Positions 1 through 9,144 of a stretch of DNA of 64,000 nt are shown here, piece after piece. The first letter of the stretch is position 1. The number at the start of each line of letters is the position of its first letter. This DNA is from JALEFZ01 sp039817415. Its GTDB lineage: Bacteria > Bacteroidota > Bacteroidia > J057. The notes under the pieces were generated by a model. That model was not told where the DNA came from, did not search any database, and saw only the letters and a program-made list of their open reading frames with translations. The position numbers and the translations under genes were made by a program. The DNA is taken from NCBI GenBank assembly GCA_039817415.1, contig JBCBVV010000016.1, positions 62,001 to 126,000 of the forward strand, given 5' to 3'.

Positions 1-2
1 TC

Positions 3-674
3 AGTGCAACTTTTTGCCAAGAACCCAATGAGAATCCTATTTCGGAGGAGGATGAAAAGAGATTGAATATTTACAAAATGAGTTTTGACGAAGTCATGGC
101 ATATGATTGTGGTCGAAAAGCACATCCACGCTTTCCCAAGCAGCAAAAAGAATTCGTAGGCAAGCCTCGCCTAGCAGATGTCATCACGAAAGTGCAGGAA
201 CAAATAGAAGAAGGAAGAGCAAAGCCCGTGTGGTATAATATTGAAACAAAATCTTCTCCCGAAGGCGATAACATCTACCACCCAGAGCCAAAAGAATTCG
301 TTAGGAAATTAATGGAAGTCATTCAGGCTGGGGGCATTGAAGATTTTACGGTCATACAATCCTTTGATATCAGGACATTGCAGGAAGTGCATAAGACCTA
401 TCCTAACATGAAAACTGCGCTATTGATTGGAGAAATGGAATTCCCTCTTTCTCATCAATTAACCCAACTGGGATTTATGCCTGAGATTTATAGCCCAAAT
501 CATGAATTATTGAATGAGGAATTGGTCAGTGAACTTCATAATATGGGGTTGAAAGTCATCCCATGGACCGTCAATGATCCAAAGAGAATCAAAGAATTAA
601 TAGACATGGGGGTAGATGGCATCATTTCTGACTATCCGGACCTTGTGTATAAAGCAAAAAATCAATCAACATAA
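3..674 (+). CDS. Glycerophosphodiester phosphodiesterase family protein, 5'-truncated by window edge
   Basis: The reading frame is open from base 3 through a TTG at 63 with no stop, so the true start lies before the window and only the C-terminal ~224 residues are seen. The visible part matches the second half of a GDPD TIM barrel: a VWYNIETK strand with the conserved Glu of the metal site, VIQSFDIRTL, and the closing IPWTVNDPKRIKELIDMGVD followed by GIISDYP, the usual last strand and helix of the family. These enzymes hydrolyse glycerophosphodiesters to glycerol-3-phosphate and an alcohol, and in Bacteroidota they are often periplasmic. The signal region is not visible. It ends 24 bases before the next gene on the same strand, so co-transcription is possible. 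The family call is firm; substrate is unknown. Confidence 0.85.
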   Translation, partial: SATFCQEPNENPISEEDEKRLNIYKMSFDEVMAYDCGRKAHPRFPKQQKEFVGKPRLADVITKVQEQIEEGRAKPVWYNIETKSSPEGDNIYHPEPKEFVRKLMEVIQAGGIEDFTVIQSFDIRTLQEVHKTYPNMKTALLIGEMEFPLSHQLTQLGFMPEIYSPNHELLNEELVSELHNMGLKVIPWTVNDPKRIKELIDMGVDGIISDYPDLVYKAKNQST

Positions 675-698
675 GGTCAGACCATCGCGAGTGAGTCT

Positions 699-2462
699 AT
701 GAAAACTAATCCTCCTTTATACGGAAGGTTTCCCTTCCCTGGCATCGAAGAGTATGTCAGGAGAATGAAATTAATGGCGGATACATTTTTTTCGCCCTAT
801 CATTTTAATTCCTATTTGATCACATATGGGAAAGGGAGTTTCTATGGATTAGACTACAAAGAGCTGGAAGAGAAATTTGAGCACCATAAGGAAGGCCTTA
901 GGACAATCAGTTCCTCCTGTTCTGATAGTCAACAGAGAAGCGTTAACATCAACATCAGGTTTAACAAAAACTCTCAGGAGGGTGAAGGTCAATTTGTCAT
1001 CGTAGCGGCTTTTGAATTTGAGAGAAAGCAAATCCGTGACATGATTGCCGGGGAATGGACCCCCCCAACAGAAGAAGAATTAGTCTTATTTGAAGCAGAA
1101 AAGGCTAGGGCTGAAGTTGATGAGGTAGAGCCAGAACCAGAAGAGGAAGAGCTTCTAGAAGAAGTTGAACCTATCCAGGAAGAAATTCCTTTAGGGGATG
1201 CCATGGTTCCCGGAGCGGGAAAGAAAATGGTCAATATTACAGATTCCTTCCACTTTGATGAAAGCCTCTCCTTTGAATCTTTAAAATATATCCTTCAGAG
1301 CCTGAGTGCAGAGTATTTGAACAGAGGAGATTTCTCTATCAGAATGATCACAACTGATGGAGAATTATACTACAACATTGGGTATAGTGGGCTCGAAAAA
1401 ATCTTTCAAAAAAGAAGACAACTCCTTCTAAAACTACTGTTGGATGGAATGTCCTCAACGGGCGAGAAAATTCAGCTTTCCTTGTCATTTGGCCCTTCTG
1501 CAAGGTTTTATAATGCAGAGATTGAGATTTTTTCCTCCAAGGCAAATGAGATTCGCAGAAAGATTCGCGAGTTTCTGGAAGAATCAGTTGAAGTATCTGG
1601 ACCGGGAGCCAAAATGGTTCACGAAATGTTCGTGTTTGATGAGCCTACCTTTGACCTTTCCAAGGTTATTGATATTTGCCAGTCTGTGTCTGATCGATAT
1701 TTGGAAGGTGAAAAAATAACGGCTTTTCTATCCACCGTTTCAGGAGCCACTTTCCCTTCCTTAAATATGGACCAATTGGCCCAAAAGTATGAGGAGCATC
1801 ACAACGACCAGAACTTTCTTCTGTTTAGTGCCAATCAAAGCTTAAGTGGTTATACATTCAGTCTGATGTTTCAGTTTCGGTCCAGAAGCTATGAGCCTTA
1901 TGGAAGCTTGAGCATGATGTGGGGCAACAACAAACTTCATCAGGAGATCAAAGGGGATATTTGGAAGAATCTGGCCCTTGAAATGTACAAAGGCCCCCGA
2001 AAAAAACTCCCTACTGAGGAAGAAAATGAAAAAGGTCTTTTGATCAGTCCCATTTTTGGAAACGCTCCTTTTGAAACCCAAACAGGTTCTGCAGTTGTCT
2101 TCATGCCACTGGAAGCGTATTGGTCAGAGAGTATATGGATGCATATTCAGGATACCCTTTCTTCTCTTGGTTTCTCGGCAGACCGAACCAGCTCACTTTA
2201 TTCAGAAAATAGATTGAATTATATCTGGGAAGTTATCAATAAGGCAGAAATCGTCATTGCAGACCTGACTTACAAGCATCCAGATGTATTTTATAAAATT
2301 GGAATTGCACATACCCTCGGCAAACCCATTCTCCTATTGACTCAGCATGGGAGAGACTTGCCATCGGATTTTAAAGGATTCGCTCATGTTGTCTACGATA
2401 ATAATATATATGGCCTTCAGCGCCTGACAGAGCGGATCATTGAGTGGACCAAATTGCAGTAA
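699..2462 (+). CDS. Three-repeat protein with C-terminal TIR/deoxyribosyltransferase-like domain
   Basis: I do not recognise this 587-residue protein as a named family. Three diverged copies of a ~115-residue module can be aligned by eye (about residues 10-118, 177-294, 305-425). Each has a central leucine-rich helix (YKELEEKFEHH, YSGLEKIFQKRR, MDQLAQKYEEHH) followed by strands (NINIRF, LSLSF, SLMFQF). Copies 2 and 3 both open with a Gly/Ala/Lys-Met-Val lead (GAGKKMV, GPGAKMV). A Glu-rich linker (about 123-163) separates copies 1 and 2. Residues ~463-585 form a Rossmann-like domain with AEIVIADLTYKHPDVFYKIG and HTLGKPILLLTQ, the signature seen in nucleoside 2-deoxyribosyltransferase/TIR-like domains. 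No signal peptide or membrane segment is visible, so it is probably cytoplasmic. The stop codon directly abuts the next ATG. Nucleotide-related signalling or hydrolysis is only an inference. Confidence 0.7.
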   Translation: MKTNPPLYGRFPFPGIEEYVRRMKLMADTFFSPYHFNSYLITYGKGSFYGLDYKELEEKFEHHKEGLRTISSSCSDSQQRSVNINIRFNKNSQEGEGQFVIVAAFEFERKQIRDMIAGEWTPPTEEELVLFEAEKARAEVDEVEPEPEEEELLEEVEPIQEEIPLGDAMVPGAGKKMVNITDSFHFDESLSFESLKYILQSLSAEYLNRGDFSIRMITTDGELYYNIGYSGLEKIFQKRRQLLLKLLLDGMSSTGEKIQLSLSFGPSARFYNAEIEIFSSKANEIRRKIREFLEESVEVSGPGAKMVHEMFVFDEPTFDLSKVIDICQSVSDRYLEGEKITAFLSTVSGATFPSLNMDQLAQKYEEHHNDQNFLLFSANQSLSGYTFSLMFQFRSRSYEPYGSLSMMWGNNKLHQEIKGDIWKNLALEMYKGPRKKLPTEEENEKGLLISPIFGNAPFETQTGSAVVFMPLEAYWSESIWMHIQDTLSSLGFSADRTSSLYSENRLNYIWEVINKAEIVIADLTYKHPDVFYKIGIAHTLGKPILLLTQHGRDLPSDFKGFAHVVYDNNIYGLQRLTERIIEWTKLQ

Positions 2463-4331
2463 ATGAATCGCTTGCTCAAGTATGCTATTGTAGGTATTCC
2501 AGTACTAGCACTTCTTGTGCTCAATTGTGTACGGACTTCCCAAACTTTTGCAAGCCTTGATCCCCAAAATGAATATGTAGGTGTGCAAGCATGCCAGTCT
2601 TGCCATGCCAAGATCACCAAGACCTACCTCGAAACAGGGATGGGTAAGTCGATGTATGCACCTCCTAAAGCCGATAGAATAGAATCTGAAGGACTTGTCT
2701 ATGATGAAGAATTGGATTTCTATTATCAACCTCTTTGGAGGGGTAAGGAGTTTTTTATTCGTGAATTTCGGCTGAGGGGTAAGGATACTATCCATTCACG
2801 GATGGAAAAGATCGATTACGTGGTCGGCTCGGGGCATCAAACGCGCTCCTACCTAATTCAGCGTAACGGCTATATATATGAAGCTCCTATAACTTGGTAT
2901 GTAAACAAGGGAATCTGGGACTTAAGCCCTGGCTATGAAGGGAATAATTCGCGTTTCGATCGGGAGATTGGTTTGGATTGTGTGGCCTGCCATACCGGTC
3001 ATGTAGATTTTGTAGAAGGGAGTAAAAACCGTTATACCTTCATTTCAGAAGGGATTGATTGTGAAAAATGCCATGGTCCAGGTGCGATTCATATTGAAAA
3101 AATCGAAGGAGGACAACTCATAGATGTAGGTGTAGAAACAGACTATTCTATTGTCAATCCCGCCAAACTTCCCATTCAAGAACAGTTTGATCTGTGTCAG
3201 CAGTGTCATCTACAGGGGGTAAATGTGCTAGATGAGAATAAGCGAATGGAGGACTTTAGGCCAGCCATGAAATTGAAAGAATTAGGTCATGTATTCGTAG
3301 AGCAAGATCCAGATCAGAATGCTTTTGGGATTGCTTCTCACGCACAACGTCTTCAATTATCATCTTGCTTCTTGGAGTCTAGTGGAAAAATGAACTGTAC
3401 CACCTGCCATGATCCACATAAAAGTATTGCGGTAACAGAAAAGGAAACCTACGTCAAACAGTGTCAATCCTGTCACCAACAAGGAATGCAGAAGCTCTGT
3501 ACAGAATCTTCTGAGCTACGAATGGTCAAGGAAGACAACTGCATCAGCTGCCATATGCCATCGGGGGGAACCAACGATATTCCACATGTGAGTTTCCACG
3601 ATCACTACATCCGCGTAGTAAAGGTAGAAGAGAGGTTGAGTGATGATCAAAAAGAAGGGATTATTCAATTGATTTGTGCGACGGACTCAGCTCCTTCAAA
3701 AGCCATTGAAGCGCTTGCATGGCTGAATTACTATGAAACACAACGTAGAGATTCGGCTTACTTAGATCAGGTCAAAGCAGGATTAAATGCGCTTGCCCCT
3801 TCTGACTTGGCGAGGTTCTATATACTACAGGGTAATGATAAGCAAGCTCAAATTCAGTTGAATAAGATTCCCCAAGGAGAGAAAACAGAGGAGATTAGCT
3901 TCCTTGAGGGAGAAGTACTTGAAGGCCTAGGACAATTTGACAAAGCATATGACGTCTACTGGGCTTTGTATCAGGAAAATAAAGAAAGATGGGATGCTGG
4001 TCTTAAAGCTGGTGTAAACCTTCTCAAAGCTCAACAAGGCAATATGGATGCCCTTTACCAAGCGGAGAAAATCTTTGCTGAACTGGCCCAAGCAAAACCC
4101 TTTGATGTCAGAGTGCTGAACAATCAGGCTTTCATTTACCTCAATAGAAGAAACTTGAGAAATGCTGAACGTATTTTGGTGAAAGTCTTGAACCTCGATC
4201 CCGATAACCTGAAAGGATTGGAGAATATGGTGCTCCTCCAGCGGATTAATAGGAATAAGGTTCAGGAAAAGCTCTACATGGATAGACTGATACAAAAATA
4301 TCCAACCTACCATGGAATAGCCTCTCCATGA
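2463..4331 (+). CDS. Seven-haem c-type cytochrome with C-terminal TPR region
   Basis: The 622-residue protein starts with a hydrophobic N-terminus (residues 5-20) followed by Cys22, either a signal peptide or an atypical lipobox (VLNC). It then has seven CXXCH haem-binding motifs at about residues 44, 173, 200, 245, 312, 334 and 360 (CQSCH, CVACH, CEKCH, CQQCH, CTTCH, CQSCH, CISCH). This resembles the cytochrome c554/multihaem family of periplasmic electron carriers or oxidoreductases. After ~390 the haem motifs end and helix-pair repeats follow (~470-610, for example LNNQAFIYLNRRNLRNAERI), consistent with TPRs for protein contacts. It is immediately adjacent to the upstream TIR-like gene (TAA then ATG, no gap), implying translational coupling. 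Substrate and partner are unknown. The haem count is read directly from the sequence. Confidence 0.85.
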   Translation: MNRLLKYAIVGIPVLALLVLNCVRTSQTFASLDPQNEYVGVQACQSCHAKITKTYLETGMGKSMYAPPKADRIESEGLVYDEELDFYYQPLWRGKEFFIREFRLRGKDTIHSRMEKIDYVVGSGHQTRSYLIQRNGYIYEAPITWYVNKGIWDLSPGYEGNNSRFDREIGLDCVACHTGHVDFVEGSKNRYTFISEGIDCEKCHGPGAIHIEKIEGGQLIDVGVETDYSIVNPAKLPIQEQFDLCQQCHLQGVNVLDENKRMEDFRPAMKLKELGHVFVEQDPDQNAFGIASHAQRLQLSSCFLESSGKMNCTTCHDPHKSIAVTEKETYVKQCQSCHQQGMQKLCTESSELRMVKEDNCISCHMPSGGTNDIPHVSFHDHYIRVVKVEERLSDDQKEGIIQLICATDSAPSKAIEALAWLNYYETQRRDSAYLDQVKAGLNALAPSDLARFYILQGNDKQAQIQLNKIPQGEKTEEISFLEGEVLEGLGQFDKAYDVYWALYQENKERWDAGLKAGVNLLKAQQGNMDALYQAEKIFAELAQAKPFDVRVLNNQAFIYLNRRNLRNAERILVKVLNLDPDNLKGLENMVLLQRINRNKVQEKLYMDRLIQKYPTYHGIASP

Positions 4332-4338
4332 CATTGAT

Positions 4339-5637
4339 CTACAATTCCTGTAAAAACTGAATCAATAGGTTTCTTACATTCACGTATCTAGAATACTCAA
4401 GATTAGAAGCTGTATCATGCACATCGTGGTAATGTGGAGGACCACCCAAGGTGTAGATAAAAAAGCCTGGAACCCCCTTCTTTAGAAAAAAATAATGATC
4501 TGAGTTAGGAGCATTAGGCCTGGCACGAACTACAGGGACAGAAGCAGTAGTTTCATTGATATCTTGAAGCTTTTTCAAGTATGCTGGATAATCCTTCCCA
4601 CCAACTGCGGTAATTCCTTTGATCCCATTAGCCATTAAATCAAGGTTGAGGACGAATTTGCTTTGTTCTAGCGGAAAGGCTGGTTGTTGATTTACATAGA
4701 AATTTGAGCCTACCAAGCCTGTTTCCTCTCCACCGAAGGCAATGAAGACCAAAGTATACTTCAAAGGATTGTTGGAAAAGTATTCTGCCATGGAGAGGAT
4801 CATGGAAGTACCGGAGGCATTATCATTAGCTCCTGTGAAAATGGCATTTTCTAATTGACCTAAATGATCATAATGGGCCGTGATGAGAATGGCCGTATCA
4901 GCTTGCGAACTTCCTGGGATATACCCAATTATATTTTGACTTGAAATTCTGCTCATGGTGGATTTGACCTCCAATTTGGCTGTTTTGACCTTAGCTGTGA
5001 GGGCAGAGGTTTTTAACTCTATAATAGGAAGATTGGCTCTTTCTCTGGTAAATCCAGCCGTTAGTTTATCCTGAACAATGATGATCCCTTCCGCTCCAGC
5101 TTTGATCAAGGCTATAGCCCGATCAAGGGTGCTAGAGAGCTCTTTGTATTTGTCTCGCTTTTTGGTTGAGTTGGCAATGCTCTTAGGCCAGCCAGCTCTA
5201 AATAAGGCAATCTTCCCCTTTACTTTCTCAGATGGTTTTAGCCCATATTTCATGTCTATTACCTGACTGTTTAGCTTTCCCGACCCACTGAACTTACTGA
5301 CGATAACATCTTCGCCAACTTCAATTTCTCGTCCATCTAACTCTAGGGATAGCTCTTCTGCTAGATTAATTTGAATCGTAAATGGTTGAAAGTAATTCTC
5401 CAACTTCCCTTCTCCTCCTGATTTAAGTCCAATGTTCTGGAAACGTTTGGCGATAAAAACAGCAGCTGTTTGATGTCCATTACCTACATATCCTCTTCCT
5501 GCAAACTCATCGGAACACAGTTGTTGAATATCAGCTTTTGCCTTATTAAGGATGATAACTGAATCCTGAAATCCTTGTGCAGATACATCAATGACGGAAA
5601 GTAAAAGAAGTAAGAGTGAAAAGATGATGTGTTTCAT
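4339..5637 (-). CDS. M28-family metallopeptidase with PA-domain-like insert, secreted
   Basis: The 432-residue protein begins with a clear signal peptide (MKHIIFSLLLLLLSVIDVSA, cleavage before Q21). This supports the ATG at 5637 over an upstream in-frame start that would overlap the divergent gene. Zinc ligands and catalytic residues of family M28 are all present: His255 in AHYDHLG, Asp272 in GANDNASG, Glu304-Glu305 in FGGEETG, Asp333 in NLDLMANG and His381 in NSDHYFF. Residues ~115-225 form the protease-associated insert typical of this group. It probably acts as a periplasmic or extracellular aminopeptidase. It is convergent with the upstream cytochrome gene, only seven bases apart, and divergent from the dehydrogenase that follows with just 35 bases between starts, so any promoter there must be compact. 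No T9SS sorting domain is visible. Confidence 0.9.
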   Translation of the reverse strand: MKHIIFSLLLLLLSVIDVSAQGFQDSVIILNKAKADIQQLCSDEFAGRGYVGNGHQTAAVFIAKRFQNIGLKSGGEGKLENYFQPFTIQINLAEELSLELDGREIEVGEDVIVSKFSGSGKLNSQVIDMKYGLKPSEKVKGKIALFRAGWPKSIANSTKKRDKYKELSSTLDRAIALIKAGAEGIIIVQDKLTAGFTRERANLPIIELKTSALTAKVKTAKLEVKSTMSRISSQNIIGYIPGSSQADTAILITAHYDHLGQLENAIFTGANDNASGTSMILSMAEYFSNNPLKYTLVFIAFGGEETGLVGSNFYVNQQPAFPLEQSKFVLNLDLMANGIKGITAVGGKDYPAYLKKLQDINETTASVPVVRARPNAPNSDHYFFLKKGVPGFFIYTLGGPPHYHDVHDTASNLEYSRYVNVRNLLIQFLQEL

Positions 5638-5672
5638 AATGAAAAGGTAGGAAGAATTGTAGAAATTGCGGT

Positions 5673-6617
5673 ATGAAAGCATTGATGATTGATCGATTCC
5701 CAGAGAATTTTAGGCATGCTTTAAATTCTAGGCTGGAGCTTGCAGAATACTATCCAGGAAGGAGTAGAGCAGAGATTTTAGCCAAACTTCCTGAAGTAGA
5801 TATACTGGTGATGAACAGCCGCATTAAGCTGAATAAAGAGGCAATTGACCTAGCCAAAAAACTTAAACTGGTCGTTCGAGCTGGAGTAGGGATGGACCAC
5901 ATTGATGTTCCATACCTTAAGGAAAAGGGAATCCGCGTAGAAAATACCAAGGGGGGAAATGCTGATGCTGTTGGTGAACACACTGTGGGTATGTTATTAA
6001 ACATGAGGCATCACCTCCATCGCGCTAATCTTGAGGTGAAGCAATTTGGATGGAATAGAGAGAAGAACCGAGGTTGGGAAATAGGAGGAAAAACGATCGG
6101 ATTGATTGGATATGGACACACAGGAAAATCTGTCGCCAAGAAACTCAGTGGATTCGGATGCAGGGTATTGGCTTATGACAAATACCTCAAAGACTATACA
6201 GATTCATATGCTACTCAAGCTGAAATGGATGACCTCTACCAACAAGCTGAAGTCATAAGTATGCATGTCCCACTGACGGCAGAAACAAGGTCAATGGCCA
6301 ATTATGCCTTCTTTTCGAACTTTAAAAAGCCGATATTCTTCCTAAATCTGGCAAGAGGGCCTATTGTGAATATTGCGGATTTGATCCAATCTATGGAGGA
6401 AGGAAGGGTCCTTGCGACATCTTTAGATGTCCTTCCTAATGAAAAGATGGATCAATTGACAAATGAAGAAAGATCTTTGTATGAAAAGCTATTCTCGATG
6501 GAAAATGTATTTGTATCGCCTCATATTGGTGGATGGACACATGAATCCCTTGAAAATATCAATCAAATGATCCTTTCTTTCGTAGATGAGTTATTAGAAA
6601 AGCCAGAATCCAATTAG
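5673..6617 (+). CDS. D-isomer-specific 2-hydroxyacid dehydrogenase (phosphoglycerate dehydrogenase-like)
   Basis: This 314-residue enzyme has the full D-2-hydroxyacid dehydrogenase layout. The substrate-binding lobe carries RAGVGMDHID (residues ~69-78) and NTKGGNADAVGEHT. The Rossmann fold has GYGHTG at 146-151. The catalytic triad is Arg228 in NLARGP, Glu257 in LDVLPNEK and His284 in SPHIGGWTHES. The short length without a C-terminal ACT domain makes it like the truncated SerA type or a related dehydrogenase, so exact substrate (3-phosphoglycerate or another 2-hydroxyacid) cannot be settled. It would use NAD(H) in the cytoplasm. The gene stands 52 bases before the PBP1A gene on the same strand, so the two may be co-transcribed although their functions are not obviously linked. 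Confidence 0.85.
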   Translation: MKALMIDRFPENFRHALNSRLELAEYYPGRSRAEILAKLPEVDILVMNSRIKLNKEAIDLAKKLKLVVRAGVGMDHIDVPYLKEKGIRVENTKGGNADAVGEHTVGMLLNMRHHLHRANLEVKQFGWNREKNRGWEIGGKTIGLIGYGHTGKSVAKKLSGFGCRVLAYDKYLKDYTDSYATQAEMDDLYQQAEVISMHVPLTAETRSMANYAFFSNFKKPIFFLNLARGPIVNIADLIQSMEEGRVLATSLDVLPNEKMDQLTNEERSLYEKLFSMENVFVSPHIGGWTHESLENINQMILSFVDELLEKPESN

Positions 6618-6669
6618 GATTCAATGAAAAACATTTCGACCCCAACATTTAATCTGACTGATACAAAGC

Positions 6670-9108
6670 ATGAGCGACCAACAACCAACCGATAACAAGT
6701 TTATCAGCTCTTTGCAACAGCTAACCCGTTCATTTCTGGAAAAGGCCTGGAAAACCCTTCAATCCAAGACCTTTTGGAAGCGTCTGAGCCTGGGATCTTT
6801 GATTGCCTTTGGGATCCTTATTCTTGGAGTAGCTCTGCTCTTCGCTTTGGTCTCCTGGGGAGCCTTTGGGACACTTCCTGATAAGGAACAACTATCTAAG
6901 ATAAAGAACAATGTAGCCTCCGAAGTATATACTGCGGATGGGGTTTTGATGGGGAAGTTCTTCCTTGTCAACCGCACGGAGGTAGAGTTTGAAGAAATCC
7001 CAGAATATTTAATCAATGCCTTGGTAGCAACAGAAGATGCTCGGTTTTTCGAGCACAAAGGAGTGGACACTAAGTCTATGCTAAGGGTGATGTTTAAGTC
7101 TATTCTCCTTGGCGATAAGTCTGCAGGGGGAGGAAGTACCATTAGTCAGCAGTTTGCGAAAAATGTATTTCCTAGGAAAACCTATGGTCCACTTACCATG
7201 CCGGTGAACAAGATCAAAGAAATGATCGTGGCCAAGCGGCTGGAAAAGATTTATTCGAAAAATGAAATCCTAAGTCTCTACCTCAATACCGTCCCTTTTG
7301 GTGAAAGCGTATTCGGAGTAGATGCGGCGGCACATAGATATTTTGGGAAAGATGCCAAAGACTTGAAACTAGAGGAAGCCGCAGTTTTAGTAGGCATGCT
7401 GAAGGCTACCACCTATTACAATCCTAAGCGTCATCCAGAAAGATCAAAAGTGAGAAGAGATGTAGTGATTGCTCAAATGGCGAATGCCCACTACATGACA
7501 GCAGAGGATGCGGATCTATACATGAGCAAGGAGCTGAAAACCAATTACCAGAATGTAACTCGTAAAAATGGAATGGCACCTTACTTCCGACAAGTTCTCG
7601 CCAAGGAATTGCAGAAGTATTTTGAGGAGAATCCAAAAGCCGACGGGACAGCTTGGAACCTATACACAGATGGGCTAAAGATCTACACTACCATTGAATC
7701 TCGCTTGCAAAGACACGCAGAATCTTCTGTAAAAGCCCACATGGCCAGCTTACAAAAGACATTTAACAAGCATTGGAGCAAGAGAAAAATTTGGAAAACC
7801 TCTGATCCTGCTATTCAAAAGGCCATGAAGCAATCCTCAAGGTATAAGAGATTGAAGGCCCAAGGAATGTCAGAAGAAGAGATTCTCAAGAATTTCAATA
7901 CCAAAGTCAAGATGAATGTCTGGACATGGCAAGGAAACAAAGAGATGGAATTTTCCCCTTTGGACTCTATCATGTATTACAAATCCTTCCTTCATGCGGG
8001 TATGATGGCAGTTGATCCCAATTCAGGCCATGTCAAGGCTTGGGTAGGGGGGATTAATCATGAGCACTTCAAATACGATCATGTAACTTCAAACCGTCAG
8101 GTTGGATCTACATTCAAGCCTCTCATTTATGCAGCAGCGATTGAACAAGGCCTCGTTGATCCTTGTGAGTACATCATCAATGAAAAGGTAACATATAGAG
8201 ACTACGAAGATTGGACACCAGGAAACTCCGATGGAAAATATGATGGCTATTATTCCATGAAAGGAGGGTTGGTTAATTCAGTTAATACTGTATCGGCCGC
8301 TATCATGATGAAAATGGGCGTTTCTGAAGCCTATGATTTTGTTCAACGATTTGGGTTTGAATCTGACATTCCTGAGCAGCCTAGCCTTGTGTTGGGAACC
8401 GCTGAGCTTACCGTGAAGGAAATGGTCGGAGCCTACACAACATTCTCTAATAGAGGGCTTCGTTCCAAACCTATATTTATTTCAAAAATTGAGGATGCCA
8501 AAGGAAATCTGATCGTGAAATATCCTCAAAAGCCTGAAAGTAAACAGATCATGGATCCGGAAACGGCTAAGATCATGGCGCATATGTTGACGACTGTTGT
8601 GGATAGTGGAACAGCAAGAAGGCTTCGGACACGATACAAACTCACGGCTGACATTGGAGGAAAAACAGGTACAACTCAGGACCAGACAGACGGCTGGTTT
8701 ATGGGCATAACCAATGACTTGGTGGTAGGAGTTTGGGTAGGAGGAGATGAAGGAAAAGTGCGATTTCGTTCTCTTAGCCTTGGGCAAGGTGCCAATACTG
8801 CCCTGCCGATCTATGGTAATTTTATGAAAAAAGTCCATTCCGATTTTAAATACCGGAAATGGAAAAGAAACAAACTGTCCAAACCTGGGGCTTCTGCGAT
8901 GAATTCTTTGGACTGCCCTATGTACGTGCTGGAAGTTCCAGATGAAGGCATACTCGATCCTATTCAGGATTTGCTTGATCGTATCAAAGAGTACAGGGAA
9001 AAGCGAAAAGAAATGCAGGATGGAAGGAAGAAAAATCGCTGGAAAGACCTGTTTAAGAAAAAGAAAAGCCAATCAGATTCAGACTTTTTGGAGTATTCTG
9101 AAGGATAA
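6670..9108 (+). CDS. Bifunctional penicillin-binding protein 1A (transglycosylase/transpeptidase)
   Basis: An 812-residue class A PBP. A cytoplasmic segment (1-38) is followed by one membrane anchor (about 41-66). The GT51 glycosyltransferase domain has catalytic Glu122 in ATEDARFFEHKG and GGGSTISQQFAKN at ~153-165. The transpeptidase domain has the acyl-serine motif STFK (480-483), SVN (537-539) and KTGT (665-668). It polymerises lipid II and crosslinks peptidoglycan in the periplasm. The length is normal for Bacteroidota PBP1A. The C-terminal ~60 residues are strongly basic (KKKK-rich) and without a recognised domain. The gene ends just before a strong hairpin terminator shared with the convergent lipoprotein gene. 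Confidence 0.95.
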   Translation: MSDQQPTDNKFISSLQQLTRSFLEKAWKTLQSKTFWKRLSLGSLIAFGILILGVALLFALVSWGAFGTLPDKEQLSKIKNNVASEVYTADGVLMGKFFLVNRTEVEFEEIPEYLINALVATEDARFFEHKGVDTKSMLRVMFKSILLGDKSAGGGSTISQQFAKNVFPRKTYGPLTMPVNKIKEMIVAKRLEKIYSKNEILSLYLNTVPFGESVFGVDAAAHRYFGKDAKDLKLEEAAVLVGMLKATTYYNPKRHPERSKVRRDVVIAQMANAHYMTAEDADLYMSKELKTNYQNVTRKNGMAPYFRQVLAKELQKYFEENPKADGTAWNLYTDGLKIYTTIESRLQRHAESSVKAHMASLQKTFNKHWSKRKIWKTSDPAIQKAMKQSSRYKRLKAQGMSEEEILKNFNTKVKMNVWTWQGNKEMEFSPLDSIMYYKSFLHAGMMAVDPNSGHVKAWVGGINHEHFKYDHVTSNRQVGSTFKPLIYAAAIEQGLVDPCEYIINEKVTYRDYEDWTPGNSDGKYDGYYSMKGGLVNSVNTVSAAIMMKMGVSEAYDFVQRFGFESDIPEQPSLVLGTAELTVKEMVGAYTTFSNRGLRSKPIFISKIEDAKGNLIVKYPQKPESKQIMDPETAKIMAHMLTTVVDSGTARRLRTRYKLTADIGGKTGTTQDQTDGWFMGITNDLVVGVWVGGDEGKVRFRSLSLGQGANTALPIYGNFMKKVHSDFKYRKWKRNKLSKPGASAMNSLDCPMYVLEVPDEGILDPIQDLLDRIKEYREKRKEMQDGRKKNRWKDLFKKKKSQSDSDFLEYSEG

Positions 9109-9144
9109 AAAAAGGGGCGTGAAAAGTATCACGCCCCTTTTTTT
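9107..9144. terminator. Bidirectional intrinsic terminator between PBP1A and lipoprotein genes
   Basis: A-rich/GGGGCGTGA arm (9107-9122), loop AAAGTA, and perfect complementary arm ending in a T-run (9129-9144). It gives a U-tract in both directions and sits exactly between two convergent stop codons. Confidence 0.9.

Noticed and set aside
8482..9072. 196-codon minus-strand frame in PBP1A
   Set aside because: Antisense to conserved transpeptidase sequence including KTGT; no motif of its own.
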